Below, one piece after another: positions 38,221 to 52,200 of a DNA stretch of 64,000 nucleotides (its first letter is position 1; the number at the start of each line of letters is the position of its first letter). The DNA is from Chrysomallon squamiferum. Lineage: Eukaryota; Mollusca; Gastropoda; Neomphalida; Peltospiridae. Where the stretch lies: positions 35,197,076 through 35,261,075 of the forward strand of contig CM022672.1 of the NCBI GenBank assembly GCA_012295275.1, written 5' to 3'. The notes under the pieces were generated by a model. The model worked only from the letters and a program-made list of their open reading frames with translations, was not told the DNA's origin and ran no database searches. The translations under genes and the position numbers were made by a program.

Positions 38221-38357
38221 ATAATCTTGTACTTCGCCGTAAGTTTTCTTCCAGACATAACAGAGGACTAGGTCGAGTGTAGTGAAAACAGATCAGTTGA
38301 CTCTTCTATAACGAGACAAAAGTTTCATGCTAAGAGTTCAGTACTTAATGTCATTCA
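38221..38357 (-). promoter_or_regulatory. conserved upstream block (copy 2)
   Basis: Third copy of the block at 2011-2145 and 17041-17170, pushed further upstream by the 798-bp insertion. Confidence 0.5.
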
Positions 38358-38859
38358 CATCTATGAATAAATGTTTGAAAAGAACTGGTGGAGTTTGTAG
38401 ACTATTACAATGCTATTTGATGCACTTTCTTCCGTGTTTGTTTCTCTTTGAAAAATCTGCTCGGATGAAACCGAACGAGTACAATAACACTGGGTAAAGT
38501 GTCTACATTCTCTCTTTCCGTTTGTAAAACTGCATTGAGTTCATAAAAAGGAAGCGTAGAAAAAATAGGTCACAGCGTTTTGCAGACGAAAGTGCCACAT
38601 GTCATGACCTCATTCTGACATTCCCGGTAAATGAAATCTCACTCAAAAAATGTTCACTATCAGTGTATTTGCACTTTTCCCATGAGCGCCTGGAAATAAT
38701 AAATAAATGAAATAAAAATCAAAACATATAAATTAAAATAAAATATTTACATGTTTTCAGTAATAATGTCTATATTTATGTTATCGTAACAAGTACTAAT
38801 AACTATTAGTTATTGAATGTATACCAAAAATTAAGACAATTTTAACCTGTGTTCCAGTA

Positions 38860-38977
<118 letters not shown>

Positions 38978-39078
38978 AAATTTGAAAAGATCGAATAAAT
39001 TTGTTTTCTGTAATAATAAAACTAAATAATAATTATAGAGCAGACGTCTATTCAGAAATATAGAATGTCGTTACAGTT

Positions 39079-39235
39079 ATATATGTATGTATGTATGGAT
39101 GTATGTATGTATGTATGTATGTATGTATGCATGCATGTATGTTTGTATGTATGTATATACATATATTAGTATGTATATACATATATAAGTATGTATGTAT
39201 ATGTGTGCATGTATGTATGTATGTATGTATGTATT
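39079..39235. repeat. (GTAT)n microsatellite
   Basis: Imperfect tetranucleotide tract with ATATACATATA interruptions. Confidence 0.95.
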
Positions 39236-40117
39236 TCATTAAATAATATAAAGTCTATTTTTTCAACAGCACCTTCGTCAGCATAAACATCTTTTTTTAC
39301 TGTTCATCTTGACTCGTGGTATCTGATATTTTTTTTTATTATTATTATTATTACTACAACATTTTCAACATCATCTTCGTCTATTTTACGTTTCTAGTGG
39401 CTGTGTTCTGTGCCGTCGTGGTCGTTGTTGTTTTATAATCACTCTTGTCCATTGTCATTTTACATTTTTACAGTATATGTTATCCCTGTTTTGTTATTTT
39501 AATTAAAATATTTCCTGCCATCGTGAATGTTGTTGTGGTAGTTGTTCTTTTTACTTTTGTAATTAGTATTTTATTATTTTATTATTTCTAGTTGTTGTTG
39601 TTGTGTGTAGCAATACCGGATCACTTCAGTCTATATTTTGTCTTCACAAGATTATTCGTGCGCGCTTTCATCATTTGTGTGACAACAAGTTTTCTGATTT
39701 CTACCTTAAAATCCAGTCTAATACAAACAAGTGATATTTCAATAATTTGGACTTCTTCAAGTCTATGACGACAACTTCAGCTTGCGTCTGTGACGTCATG
39801 TCCAGAGTTCTTCTTTCTCTGCGTTCTGCTTCTGTTTCTTCTTTTTTCTTTTTTTTTTTGGCCACAAACTCTTCCTTCCTAAACCAAACCTCACTCTTTA
39901 AACATTTTTTACCAGCAACGAATATCCAATTTATCATGTGATCCTGAAATAAAAATAAAATAAGGAAATAAATAAAATAAAATAAGTAAATAAATAAAGT
40001 AAAATAAATAAAATAAAATAAAATAAAGTAAAGTAAAATAAATATATAAATAAATAAATAAATAAATTATGATACAAGCTTAAGTTTCTTGTCAGATATA
40101 TATTTATATATATAAAT

Positions 40118-40177
<60 letters not shown>

Positions 40178-40216
40178 GTAAATAAATAAATAAGTATTTC
40201 AATTTTCAGTAGCACG

Positions 40217-40740
40217 TTGTGCGTGTGTGTCCATCTGTCTTTTTATATTCTTATAAGACCGTTTTCAAACACGTTTAATTTAGACAATAAATAAGAAATA
40301 GCAGTTTTTCAAAGAAGTATTTGTGTGTGTGTGTGTGTTCGACAGTCTTTTTATATTCTTATAAGACAGTTTTCAAACACGTTTAATTTAGACAATAAAT
40401 AAGAAATAGCAGTTTTTCAAAGAAGTATTTGTGTGTGTGTGTTCGACAGTCTTTTTATATTCTTATAAGACAGTTTTCAAACACGTTTAATTTAGACAAT
40501 AAATAAGAAATAGCAGTTTTTCAAAGAAGTATTTGTGTGTGTGTGTTCGACAGTCTTTTTATATTCTTATAAGACCGTTTTCAAACACGTTTAATTTAGA
40601 CAATAAATAAGAAATAGCAGTTTTTCAAAGAAGTATTTGTGTGTGTGTGTTCGACAGTCTTTTTATATTCTTATAAGACCGTTTTCAAACACGTTTAATT
40701 TAGACAATAAATAAGAAATAGCTGTTTTTCAAAGAAATAT
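40217..40740. repeat. 104-bp tandem repeat (~5 units)
   Basis: TTCGACAGTCTTTTTATATT recurs at 40338, 40442, 40546 and 40650 (104-bp steps), each unit ending in a short TG run. Confidence 0.95.
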
Positions 40741-40796
40741 GTGTTAGTATGTGTGTGTGTGTGTGTGAGTGTGTATATGTGTGTGTATGTGTATGT

Positions 40797-40842
<46 letters not shown>

Positions 40843-41004
40843 CTTCTGACGAAAACACTATCAAGCCGGTTTGTTAAATAAAAGAAAGAAAGTAAAGAAA
40901 AAAGAAAGAATAAAATACAACACAATGCATCGACATTATCACCACAACAACAACTATAATAAGTAGAGAAAGATATTGTTCTAAAAAAAATTTGTTAACC
41001 ACTA

Positions 41005-41010
41005 TTATTA

Positions 41011-41067
<57 letters not shown>

Positions 41068-41232
41068 CAATGCAATAATAATAATAATAATAATAATAAT
41101 CATAATCATAATATATAAATTAACTTTATAATTAATTAAAATAAACTAAATATTTTGGAAAAATAGCTAAAAAATTAATAATAAAACAAAAATAAAATAA
41201 ATCACATTCTCTTTTGGATATACTGAAACAGA

Positions 41233-41293
<61 letters not shown>

Positions 41294-41295
41294 AA
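41005..41295. repeat. AAT and ATT microsatellites
   Basis: (AAT)n at 41005-41100 and (ATT)n at 41236-41290. A poly-A run follows at about 41338. Confidence 0.9.
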
Positions 41296-42062
41296 AGTTG
41301 TGAAAGTAATTTAAAAAAATGAAATAAAACTAAGTTAAAAAAAAAAAAAAAAAAAAAACTTTGAAATTATCTATAATAATGTGAAAGATATCGCATTTCA
41401 GTTTTCAAAAATCCACTTTTCGTGTTTCGGTATTTTGTACGTTTTTAACTTTCAAAAAAACAGTCACCAAAAAACTTCTATTCACTGTTCTATTAACTGA
41501 AGTGTTCTTTTTATGAAGACCTTACTAGACGCAGACTTACCTAATTAAATATTTGTGTTTTGGCCTGTTTCAGCTGGTATTTAAACGTAAGATCATGCTG
41601 AGTAAGAGTTGTCGTTCGTGAATAATTTTTTTTTTTTTTTTTTTTTTTTTTCTATTACTTTGATGTTTATTTTTGCAGACGACAAAATAGAGTTGTCGTT
41701 CCTGAGGGGTTATTTTTCACAGATACCGCTTCACTTCAAATGGCAAATAAACAATAATAAAGGGTTATTTGTCAAATACAAGGCAGAGTGTGAAAGGTGA
41801 CAGATCAATTTAAATCATTTATTCAGCATAATCGGCAGCTTTAGTTCTTTTTATTTTTTTACTAACTGTTCTAGCATTCAGTAATCATTTTTGCCTATTT
41901 CCCTCTCTCGCTTTAGTTTAGGATTTTCAACTACGTCTTTATGACAAATTCGCCTAACAGAATAAACTAAATATATAGTAGATTAGCGTAATACACTGAG
42001 GTTGTGATTTCTGTTGAAATGAAAAATTCTGGTAAAATAATAACAAGCAAGAATTTAAAATT

Positions 42063-42115
<53 letters not shown>

Positions 42116-42439
42116 CAGTAAACAAACACAAAACACAACAACAATAATTCTTTGGTTAGAAAAGTTTATAATGGAGCAGATATGCAATGTTGTTTATTGG
42201 AGATGTCACCTTTGCTCCTTAAACCAAAGAGGCCTTTTTTCAGGTTTTTTGTTTTTGTTTTGTTTTTCTTTACATAATTATTATTATATTACTGTTGCTA
42301 TGTTTTCAAAATCTATTCCCATTCATTCAAATTTATTCATTGTTTTCCTGCAGTCACAAAAATAATGGCTGAAGTTTTGTTAATTTTAGTAGTCTGCTGT
42401 CTGTTTATTTTTCTTTTCTTTTTAAACATTTTTTATTTT

Positions 42440-42493
42440 TATTTCTATTATTATTATTGGTTTTTTATTATTGTTGTTGCTATTATTATTATA

Positions 42494-42560
<67 letters not shown>
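42440..42560. repeat. (ATT)n microsatellite
   Basis: Interrupted ATT tract. A smaller AAT tract lies at 42067-42112. Confidence 0.9.
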
Positions 42561-44008
42561 GTGTATATTTACAATCTCGATGTTTTTATTTAATAATAGT
42601 CATTGTTATTTGTGTACGTGTTCGTTGGGGTTTCTGTATCAAGGGAGATAACTCCAACATTACACAACTATAATTTATTCTGTATTAATTATTAATTTTT
42701 GTATCATGTAAATAGTGAGACTTTTTCCTCAACATGGTCCTAGTTGTAGTCTAACCTGTAACTGACATGGTTTAGTGAAAAGCTGTGAGCCAGTCTATGG
42801 ATGAATGTGTGTGACAGGATGGACAAACAAGATACTGCTTAGTGTACAGTCTCCAGCATACAGATTCATAGGTAACAACACTATTGGCCAATACCAGTGT
42901 ACATGTCTAAATGATTTCAGAACACTGGTGCAGAATGTTTAGTTGAGTTGAATATTTCCATGAAATTCTAAGACTTATGTTTTTAATAATAGAATAATAA
43001 AATAATATATAAATAGGTAAATAGTAATAATTTTAATAAAAAAAGTATTATTAGGTAAATAGTAATAATTTTTTAATTTTTTAAAAGACTATTAAATTAG
43101 TTGTTATTAGACTGGATTTTAGTGTTAATATTTTATTATTTTTAAACATAGACTTAATAAATAAATAAATAAAATTTAATAAAATAAAAGTTTTAAAGAA
43201 TTAAATATTATATATTAAATAAATAAAATAAAATAAAAAGTTTTTTTAAAAAAAAGTTGAAAATCATGTAACAAAAAAATCTATTCAAAAACAAAGCCCA
43301 GACCTTTGAGTCTTTTGAAGACATAAGCTGTTGATAACTGAAGACATTCAGTCTATAATTAATAAGTCTGTTACAATCACTTTGTGAAATATGCCAGTGA
43401 AGACCATTAATCTGGATACATTAGTATTAAATGTGAGAGAAACTTGATGTTGTGTAATTTCAGGTAACTGGTAAACTGGCCTGGTTGTTTTACGCATGAT
43501 GTTAGCTTCATACACTCTCAGTAAATTATCATCAGTCAACTACAGCTATTACAGCCCCTCCCACAGCTTTGAGAGGTTTTCTTCTTAGTCTGAGAGAGAT
43601 TCAGACTTCGTAACACATCGCTGTTACTTTTTTTTTTTAAATTGAATTGTTAAAATGTTTGTTTGCATCCTTACTGTACTTATTTATATAAAAATAAATA
43701 GTAAAACACATTACAGAATGAAGAAAACATTTCCAAAATGTTTTTAATGTAAACGATTAGAAATAATATGCTTTGTTTAGGGTTTTTTGGGGGGGGTTAT
43801 TACTCCTTTCTGATATTCTAACATACTTGTTTTAATTAATAAATAATTACTTACTAATGAATTAAGTTGAGAACTGGTTTATACTGACATCACGTGCTGG
43901 TTGTTGTTTGCTGTCTGTGCAAGGCACAACTGGATTTGAAGAATGTAAAATACACACACATTGTTAATATTTCATTTTACATACTGAAACAAACATGTTT
44001 TTATTCTA

Positions 44009-44106
44009 ACCCAAACCCTAACCCAACACAACCCAAACACTAACGTAACCCTAACCCAAACCCTCTACCCCAACCCTAACCCTAAACCTTACACTTACCC
44101 CTAACT
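44009..44106. repeat. interstitial telomere-like tract
   Basis: Degenerate CCCTAA/CCCAAA units (for example AACCCTAACCC) over about 95 bp. Resembles the reverse complement of TTAGGG. Confidence 0.7.
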
Positions 44107-45593
44107 CACCATAATTTTATTCAGGAATGTAAATAAATAAAATTAAAACTTACTAACTTTCCTAAGATACACAGATGTACAGATAGACAGACAGACAGAT
44201 GTATAGATTAGACAGATTTTTCACCTATCTTGTAGATCTGATGTGATACTGGATTTCTCCTGAATGTCAGATGAAGTAAGCAACACTGACAGTTAGTGTT
44301 CACTTTTTACCTGTTTGTACTGCAAATGGAACAAGTAAGTTGCAGATAATTATTTAAATATTGTAACTATGAGATAACAAAAGCCAGTGATAACACTGTT
44401 TACCTGTAGCACTTTCCATTCATTAACAGCAGTTAACAGAGTATGTTCTTCAGACTGGTAAATGAAGGTTCATTAAACATTTTTTTTATTATAAATGTTG
44501 AAAAATTAAGACAAGAGGTGGATAGAGAAAAACTCCTTTATTCTTAAAACAAAAAGCAAAAAACAAACAAAACACTCAAGAAAAAGAAAATAACATTATC
44601 ATATTCCACTTCTGGAACTGAGAAAACATCTCCTGGAATAAAATAAAAAATAAAAAACCTTAACTCATTAAATAATATGAAATTATTCTGGAAAACAGTT
44701 AAACAGTGAATAGTTTTCTCAAACTTTATCTCTCATTTTTATCAGCAGCATTACTCTTTAATATGTTTTGAAAGTATAATTTAATATTTCAACATGAATT
44801 ATGTGAAAATTAATGCATATTACTGCTCAGTATTTCTTTGAAAGGTTTATTTAATATTTCACTTCATTTCTGTGAATCTAAATGTTCGTGTTGTCATCTC
44901 AGTTGAGGTGGGCAGGAAATATTTTTTATTGATAATTTCCAGTTAAAATGCTTCAAAGAAAGTAATGTGTACCAATTATGAGAATTTTCTGTTTATATGC
45001 AAATCAGTTTTTTTCAGGTAGACAGCTGTTGTTTTTTTTTTGTTTTTTTTAACTTAAAAATGTGTATGTGTCCATGTGAAAGAGCACTAAATTTTTGCTT
45101 CTGATTGTATAAAAAGATCACAAACCTTGTGCTTTGAACAAAACAAATAAAAATACTATAAAAATAAAAAACAGTGTCACTAGCATCTTCAAATGTAACT
45201 TTTAAAAATTAAAACAGCAGACAGTAAATATTTCACGTCAACGAAACAAATCCAGATTTGCACCAAACAATCAAAAATGCACCCATACTTAAAATCATCT
45301 TCTAACTTTCACTGAAGAAACAACACCAAAATTTTGCTTCTGATTTTGTAAATATTGACATCACTAATGACCTCAAGAGCAACAACCTTGTGCTTTGAAC
45401 AAAACAAATAAAAATACTATAAAAATAAAATACAAACCGTGTCACTAGCATCTTCAAATGTCATCTTTTAAAAATTAAAACAGAAAATAGTAAATATTTC
45501 ACAAGCATGTGAACAGAACAAATACAGATTTGCATCAAACATCTACCAAGGTAAAATAAAAACTGATTTATAAGGCAAACGAACTCTTTACAT

Positions 45594-46231
45594 CTAAATG
45601 TATCCACTCACAGGAGGCTGAGGGATGCGATGATCAATTTGGTATCCACTCACAGGAGGTTGAGGGATGCGATGATCAGCTTGGTATCCACTCACAGGAG
45701 GAGGTTGAGGGATGCGATGATCAGCTTGGTATCCACTCACAGGAGGTTGAGGGATGCGATGATCAGCTTGGTATCCACTCACAGGAGGAGGTTGAGGGAT
45801 GCGATGATGAGCTTGGTATCCACTCACAGAAGGAGGTTGAGGGATACAATGATGAGCTTGGTATCCACTCACAGGAGGAGGTTGAGGGATACAATGATGA
45901 GCTTGGTATCCACTCACAGGAGGAGGTTGAGGGATGCGATGATCAATTTGGTATCCACTCACAGGAGGTTGAGGGATGCGATGATGAGCTTGGTATCCAC
46001 TCACAGGAGGTTGAGGGATGCGATGATCAGCTTGGTATCCACTCACAGGAGGTTGAGGGATGCGATGATCAGTTTGGTATCCACTCACAAGAGGTTGAGG
46101 GATGCGATGATCAGCTTGGTATCCACTCACAGGAGGTTGAGGGATGCGATGATCAGTTTGGTATCCACTCACAAGAGGTTGAGGGATGCAATGATCAGTT
46201 TGGTATCCATATGCTCCAGGATACTGAGGAT
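45594..46231 (-). CDS. A1CF-like last exon: 14-15-residue tandem repeat tail
   Basis: The acceptor TTTCAG precedes 46231; NPQYPGAYGYQTDH begins the exon in phase 1. About 14 units of VSGYQxDHRIPQPP follow (variants with an extra Pro, and A, T or I before D/H), ending SGYI and TAG. The DNA unit is 42-45 bp and stays in frame. Tyr/Gln/Pro/His-rich low complexity suggests a flexible or condensate-prone tail. Each DNA unit contains GTGAGT, a good 5' splice-site match. Confidence 0.8.
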
Positions 46232-49200
46232 CTGAAACATAAATACAATGTAAAATCTAAACAATGTCCTTTCAGCTGATTAAATGTCCGTATTCTTTTA
46301 ACACAAATTTACAGAAAGAAAACTAATTCTTACTTTGAACTATATTACCAGGAGTGAACACAGTAAAGTCTCACAGAAAGAAAACTAATTCTTACTTTGA
46401 ACTATATTACCAGGATGTGAACACAGTAAAGTCTTGAAAGAAAACTATCCACTTTGAACTATATTACAGGAGGAACACAGTAAAGGAAAGAAAACTAATT
46501 CTTATTTGAACTATTTACCAGGTATCACAGTAAAGTCTTACAGAAAGAAAACTTGAACTTGACCAGGGATGAACACAGTAAAGTTTTACAGAAAGAAAAC
46601 TAATTCATATTTGAACTATATTACCAGGAGGAACACAGTAAACTTAAATAAGAAAACAATTTAAAATTACCAAAACAATGTCCTTTCAGAAAGAAAACTA
46701 ATTAAACTATATCCCAGCAGTGAACACAGTAAAGTCTTACAGAAAGAAAACTAATTCTTACTTTGAACTATATTACCAGGAGTGAACACAGTAAAGTCTT
46801 ACAGAAAGAAAACTAATTCTTACTTTGAACTATATTACCAGGAGTGAACACAGTAAAGTCTTACAGAAAGAAAGCTAATTCTTACTTTGAACTATATTAC
46901 CAGGAGTGAACACAGTAAAGTCTTACAGAAAGAAAACTAATTCTTACTTTGAACTATATTACCAGGAGTGAACACAGTAAAGTCTTACAGAAAGAAAACT
47001 AATTCTTACTTTGAACTATATTACCAGGAGTGAACACAGTAAAGTCTTACAGAAAGAAAACTAATTCTTACTTTGAACTATATTACCAGGAGTGAACACA
47101 GTAAAGTCTTACAGAAAGAAAACTAATTCTTACTTTGAACTATATTCCCAGGAGTGAACACAGTAAAGTCTTACAGAAAGAAAACTAATTCTTACTTTGA
47201 ACTATATTACCAGGAGTGAACACAGCATAAAGTCTTACAGAAAGAAAACTAATTCTTACTTTGAACTATATTACCAGGAGTGAACAGTATGAAGTCTTAC
47301 AGAAAGAAAACTGATTCTTACTATGAACTATATTCCCAGGAGTGAACACAAACCCATTTATTATCTCCACTGGCAAGAAAGGTGCAGTAGTCTGAGCAGT
47401 CCTGGGGTAAACAGGGGGTCCCTGATAAGGGATGGCTGGGTCAGGGGCTGCATCATCACCTGGGGATAAATAAAACATAAATCTTCACTGATTACTGTTT
47501 GTACAGTCATATAATTAAAACAAATCTACACTGATTACTGTTTGTACAGTCATATAATTAAAACAAATCTACACTGATTACTGTTTGTACAGTCATATAA
47601 TTAAAACAAATCTACACTGATTACCGTTTGTACAGTCATATAATTAAAACAAATCTACACTGATTACCGTTTGTACAGTCATATAATTAAAACAAATCTA
47701 CACTGATTACTGTTTGTACAGTCATATAATTAAAACAAATCTACACTTGTTTGTACAGTCATATAATTAAAACAAATCTACACTGATTACTGTTTGTACA
47801 GTCATATAATTAAAACAAATCTACACTGATTACTGTTTGTACAGTCATATAATTAAAACAAATCTACACTGATTACCGTTTGTACAGTCATATAATTAAA
47901 ACAAATCTACACTGATTACCGTTTGTACAGTCATATAATTAAAACAAATCTACACTGATTACTGTTTGTACAGTCATATAATTAAAACAAATCTACACTG
48001 ATTACTGTTTGTACAGTCATATAATTAAAACATAAAACTACACTTCACTGATTACTGTTTGTACAGTCATATAATTAAAAAATAAAACTACACTTCATCG
48101 ATTACTGTTTGTACTAGTTTAAAATTAAACCATATCACTGTTGTATATCAAATCATACAGAGCCCTAAAATAAAGTACACAGATTAGAAATACATTAACT
48201 GCAGGCTAGGATAACCACATGCATCTGAAATTACAGAACATTAATTTTAATTATTTTAAAATTAAGAAATATAATAAAAAGGTCTTTATTAACTGGATTT
48301 GAAGATGTTTTAATCTCAAGTACTGATTAGTACTTTATGCTGAAACATGGATTAGTAACTATGTTCATATCAATAAATGTAATAAACCTGAAAAGCAAAG
48401 GAATAAACAAACTGAGATGTACAAAACCCAGTTTCAGGGCAAAAGTGGAATATGTCTTTTAAAAAGAAGCAAATATTCATACGTAAATAAATAAATAAAT
48501 TGTCAGTGTGCAAATGGTTGAATTCATCAAAGAAAGGAGTAAATGTTAGGAACAGCAAGGAAAGATGTTTTCTTACTTTCTACTGGAATTCCTAGCTGTG
48601 CAAGGACATATTCTGCAGCGTACATCAGTGCCTCTTCCACTGTCTCACGAAGTTCATCTGGATAAAATGTCCATCCATTCTCAGCTGGAACTGGTTCCTG
48701 AAAGAGAAGAAAGACATTTCTTTGTACAGACACATTATCAGAGAGCATACAGCCATCCTCAAGTAGCACCAACCTCAAAAAAGAACAACTTTCTTTCACC
48801 AGCAGCTGTCCTGTGGTTTACAGAATGAAGCTCGTAGACTGGCTTTCCCCACAGATTTTTCTCACACACTTCATCCAAGATCTGTAAAAAAGTGACAGTT
48901 AAAAATCAACTCATTTGAGACTTTCAGTTTGACTGGTAATAGTTGTTTTTATAATCCAAAAAGCCAAAGCACCACAAGTGGTGAATATGTAATTAATGAC
49001 TAAATTTAAAGTTTTTACTACGTCTTAGTTCATTAAACCACTGAACTGCTTTAGTTAATACTAGTCTTTGCTTAAAACATTAACAAATATCTACTCCATT
49101 GAGTTTTATTTCAGCAGATTCTTCCAAATCACCAGTATTCCAGTATTACTTTTATCTTTTAACTTCAAAAACAGGAGCCATTACTGATAAAAAATGTATT

Positions 49201-52200
49201 GTTAAAAAGTTACCACTTATAAATTTGAGTGTACTTGCTAATGTTTCTAATAAATCTTTACGTTTTACATTAAATATGGCAAAAAGGAACACAGTGAAGC
49301 AAAGCTGTAAAGAAGAAAAAGGTAAATGAATATAAATTAATTATTATTAGCTTCTGAAAATAAAAAATAAGAAGAATAAAATATTAAATAATAATAAATA
49401 AAATATTTAAGTTTAATGAAGTTTCAGAATGGTACAATGAAAAAGATATATATAGTTTCAACTGTCACTGATAAGAAAAGAACATTGTTTTCCTCTGAAC
49501 AAATATTCAGGCAAGCCAAAACCTCAGCCTGTTGAATTAGAATGAGAAAATTTGTAATAGTAATAGCAATAGCAATAGGAATAGTAATAATAATAATAAT
49601 AGTAATAGTAATAGCAATAGTAATAGTAATAATAATAATTAAAAAGCTGACAAACTTTGTTAAGGGCAGGTATTTTAAAATGTGTTTTAATAACTCCAAC
49701 TTTTGAAGTGCAGTAGATGAAGTGATAAAATCACTTCTGTCCGTGTCTGATGAAGTAACATCAATAAACAAACAAACAGCAGCAGTCACTAAAATACAGT
49801 GGTTCCTCAACTTACTAGTGCCCTAATTTAAAAGTTTTTTGAGTAATGAGCAGTCACCCGGTTGATTTTTTGCTTTGAGTTGTGAGCCAAAATCAGAGTT
49901 ACAAGTGAGCTTCAGATACCCTGCTGATAGTTGGCACAGCAAACAACGTAACATCCGGCCAGCATCTCACTTGTTTACTTCACGTGGTTACCTCACTGCA
50001 GAAGCTTCTGTTGTGTTGTGCTCGTGTTTTGTGCAGTATTTTGCCTAATTTATTTTTTTTGGCCGTGGATCATAAAGTGAATGCAAAGAACAGTGCTGAG
50101 AAGAAGAAGTGGATGATGTCCACTGAATTAAAGCTTGAATTCATAGAAAATTAATGATAATTCAATAGATTTCAGTTGAGAAAACTGATTTGATGTACAA
50201 GTAAACTGAGATACGAGCTCGGTACTGGACTGAAGTAAACTCGCAAGTCAAGGTAGCACTGTACATTTAAAGACACAATCAACAGCTGATGTTGTTAAAC
50301 AGTTACAGTCTTTCTTGGAATTTGTGATTAAATGTTTCCTAGATAAATGAAAAACAGAAGCATTATTTTGTTTTGTTTAACAACACACTACACTTACTAC
50401 AATTTTATTTGGCTAAAGATTTTGCTGATTTGGAGATAAACATTTGGTGCTAACTCACAGATAGGAAGCACCTTCCATGGTTTTTCCTAAACTCACCATT
50501 TAGATGTGACTGGGATGGAAAATAGCCAAAAGGCTCATTGAAGAAATGAGATCACTGAAATGTGACTGGGATGGAAAATAGCCAAAAGGCTCAGTGAAGA
50601 AACAAGATCACTGAGATGTGACTGGGATGGAAAACAGTCAAAAGACTCAGTGAAGAAACAAGATCACTGAGATGTGACTGGGATGGAAAATAGCAAAAAG
50701 GCTCAGTGAAGAAACGAGATCACTGAGATGTGACTGGGATGGAAAATAACCAAAGGACTCAGTGAAGAAACGAGATCACTGAGATGTGACTGGGATGGAA
50801 AAGTCAAAGGGCTCAGTGAAGAAACGAGATCACTGAGATGTGACTGGGATGGAAAAGTCAAAGGGCTCATTGAAGAAACGAGATCAGTCTTCCTTTCCAA
50901 CTGCTCTGGTAAACAGTTCCTTCACCGTTCTCCAACTGCTGTTTTCAGCCAAGTTTTTAACAAACAAGGTTCGAACCTGGAAAACAATTCCATTCAAACA
51001 TGCCCGTCTTAAATCATGATCAGTCAGTACTACTTCCAAAAACCTTTTTGTAAAAATCTAGATTACTTATGCATGTCTTTAAACAACATTTAACACCTGA
51101 AAGTAATTGATTTATGACAAAATTGTATCTAAAGTTGGAAATAAATTTCAATTACATAAAACAGTATTCAGGGATTGTTTGGTTGTTTTTATACTGATCT
51201 GGTTTTTAATATAAAACAAAATGTTATTATTAATTTAATTCTCATAATATCCTTAAAATGTATTTCAGTCTAGATTTTCTGAATTTTGAACAACGGTTTT
51301 GACAAATTATTTCAGTGCAGTAATTATGTAAATTAGTCTTTTTACTATAAATATTTGATGAGGAAACATTCAGTTCTCTCATCTGACAGTAGTAATTGTC
51401 TTACATAGCTAAGTGGCTGGTCACAAGTGTTTACTTATTTGTCACTTGTAACACATTAGGCTGTTCATAATTTATTAAGAAAAAACTTTATTAAAAAAAA
51501 GTGATGTTTTTCTATATTTTAAAATTGGGAAAATATGTATAATAATGTAAAAGGGTCAGTTACATTGACACAGCAAAGATTATTTTAAAAAGATATATAT
51601 GTATGTATGTATGTAATAATGTATGTATGTATGTATGTGTATTTACACATTTATTTTATCAGAATACAAGATATGTAACTCAGTGCTAACTGAATTTATT
51701 TTTTTCTTTCTTATTTATTTTTTTAATAAAATGTATTTCGCGTTTGTATTGCTCGTGCGCTCGAAGTATGACGTCACTTAACAAAATAGACTGAAACAAG
51801 TCTATTTACAAACTGAGGCGCGTGACAGATAGGTTGTCATGGGCGACGTGAGTAGCTTCGGAGGAGACTTTTGGCAACTAGACTGTACATATTTCTGTTT
51901 AGATGATACAATCGCCGTAGAAAACGGTCAGCTGAAATTTACAGCGGAATGGTTCAAATTAAGAAAACAGCGCGACATCTTTGAGAAAGTCTATTTGATG
52001 ACGCCAGACTAAAAGACGGTTTCGTTAAACGTACACACAAACCAGCTGACAGGCATTCCGTATGAGCTTTCAGAAGTTTAAAAAGTTATATTTTTTGGAT
52101 GGATGGATGGATGGATGTGTGTGTGTGTGTGTGATTTTTTCTGTATGTATGTATAGATAAAGATAATATTAATACACATAAATGTTATCCAGCCTTTTGT

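Noticed and set aside
45630-46235. Plus-strand 201-codon frame (LVSTHRRRLRDAM repeats)
   Set aside because: Antisense shadow of the last exon of the A1CF-like gene. The minus frame continues the dsRBD and Pro-rich exons through proper splice sites; the plus frame has no support.
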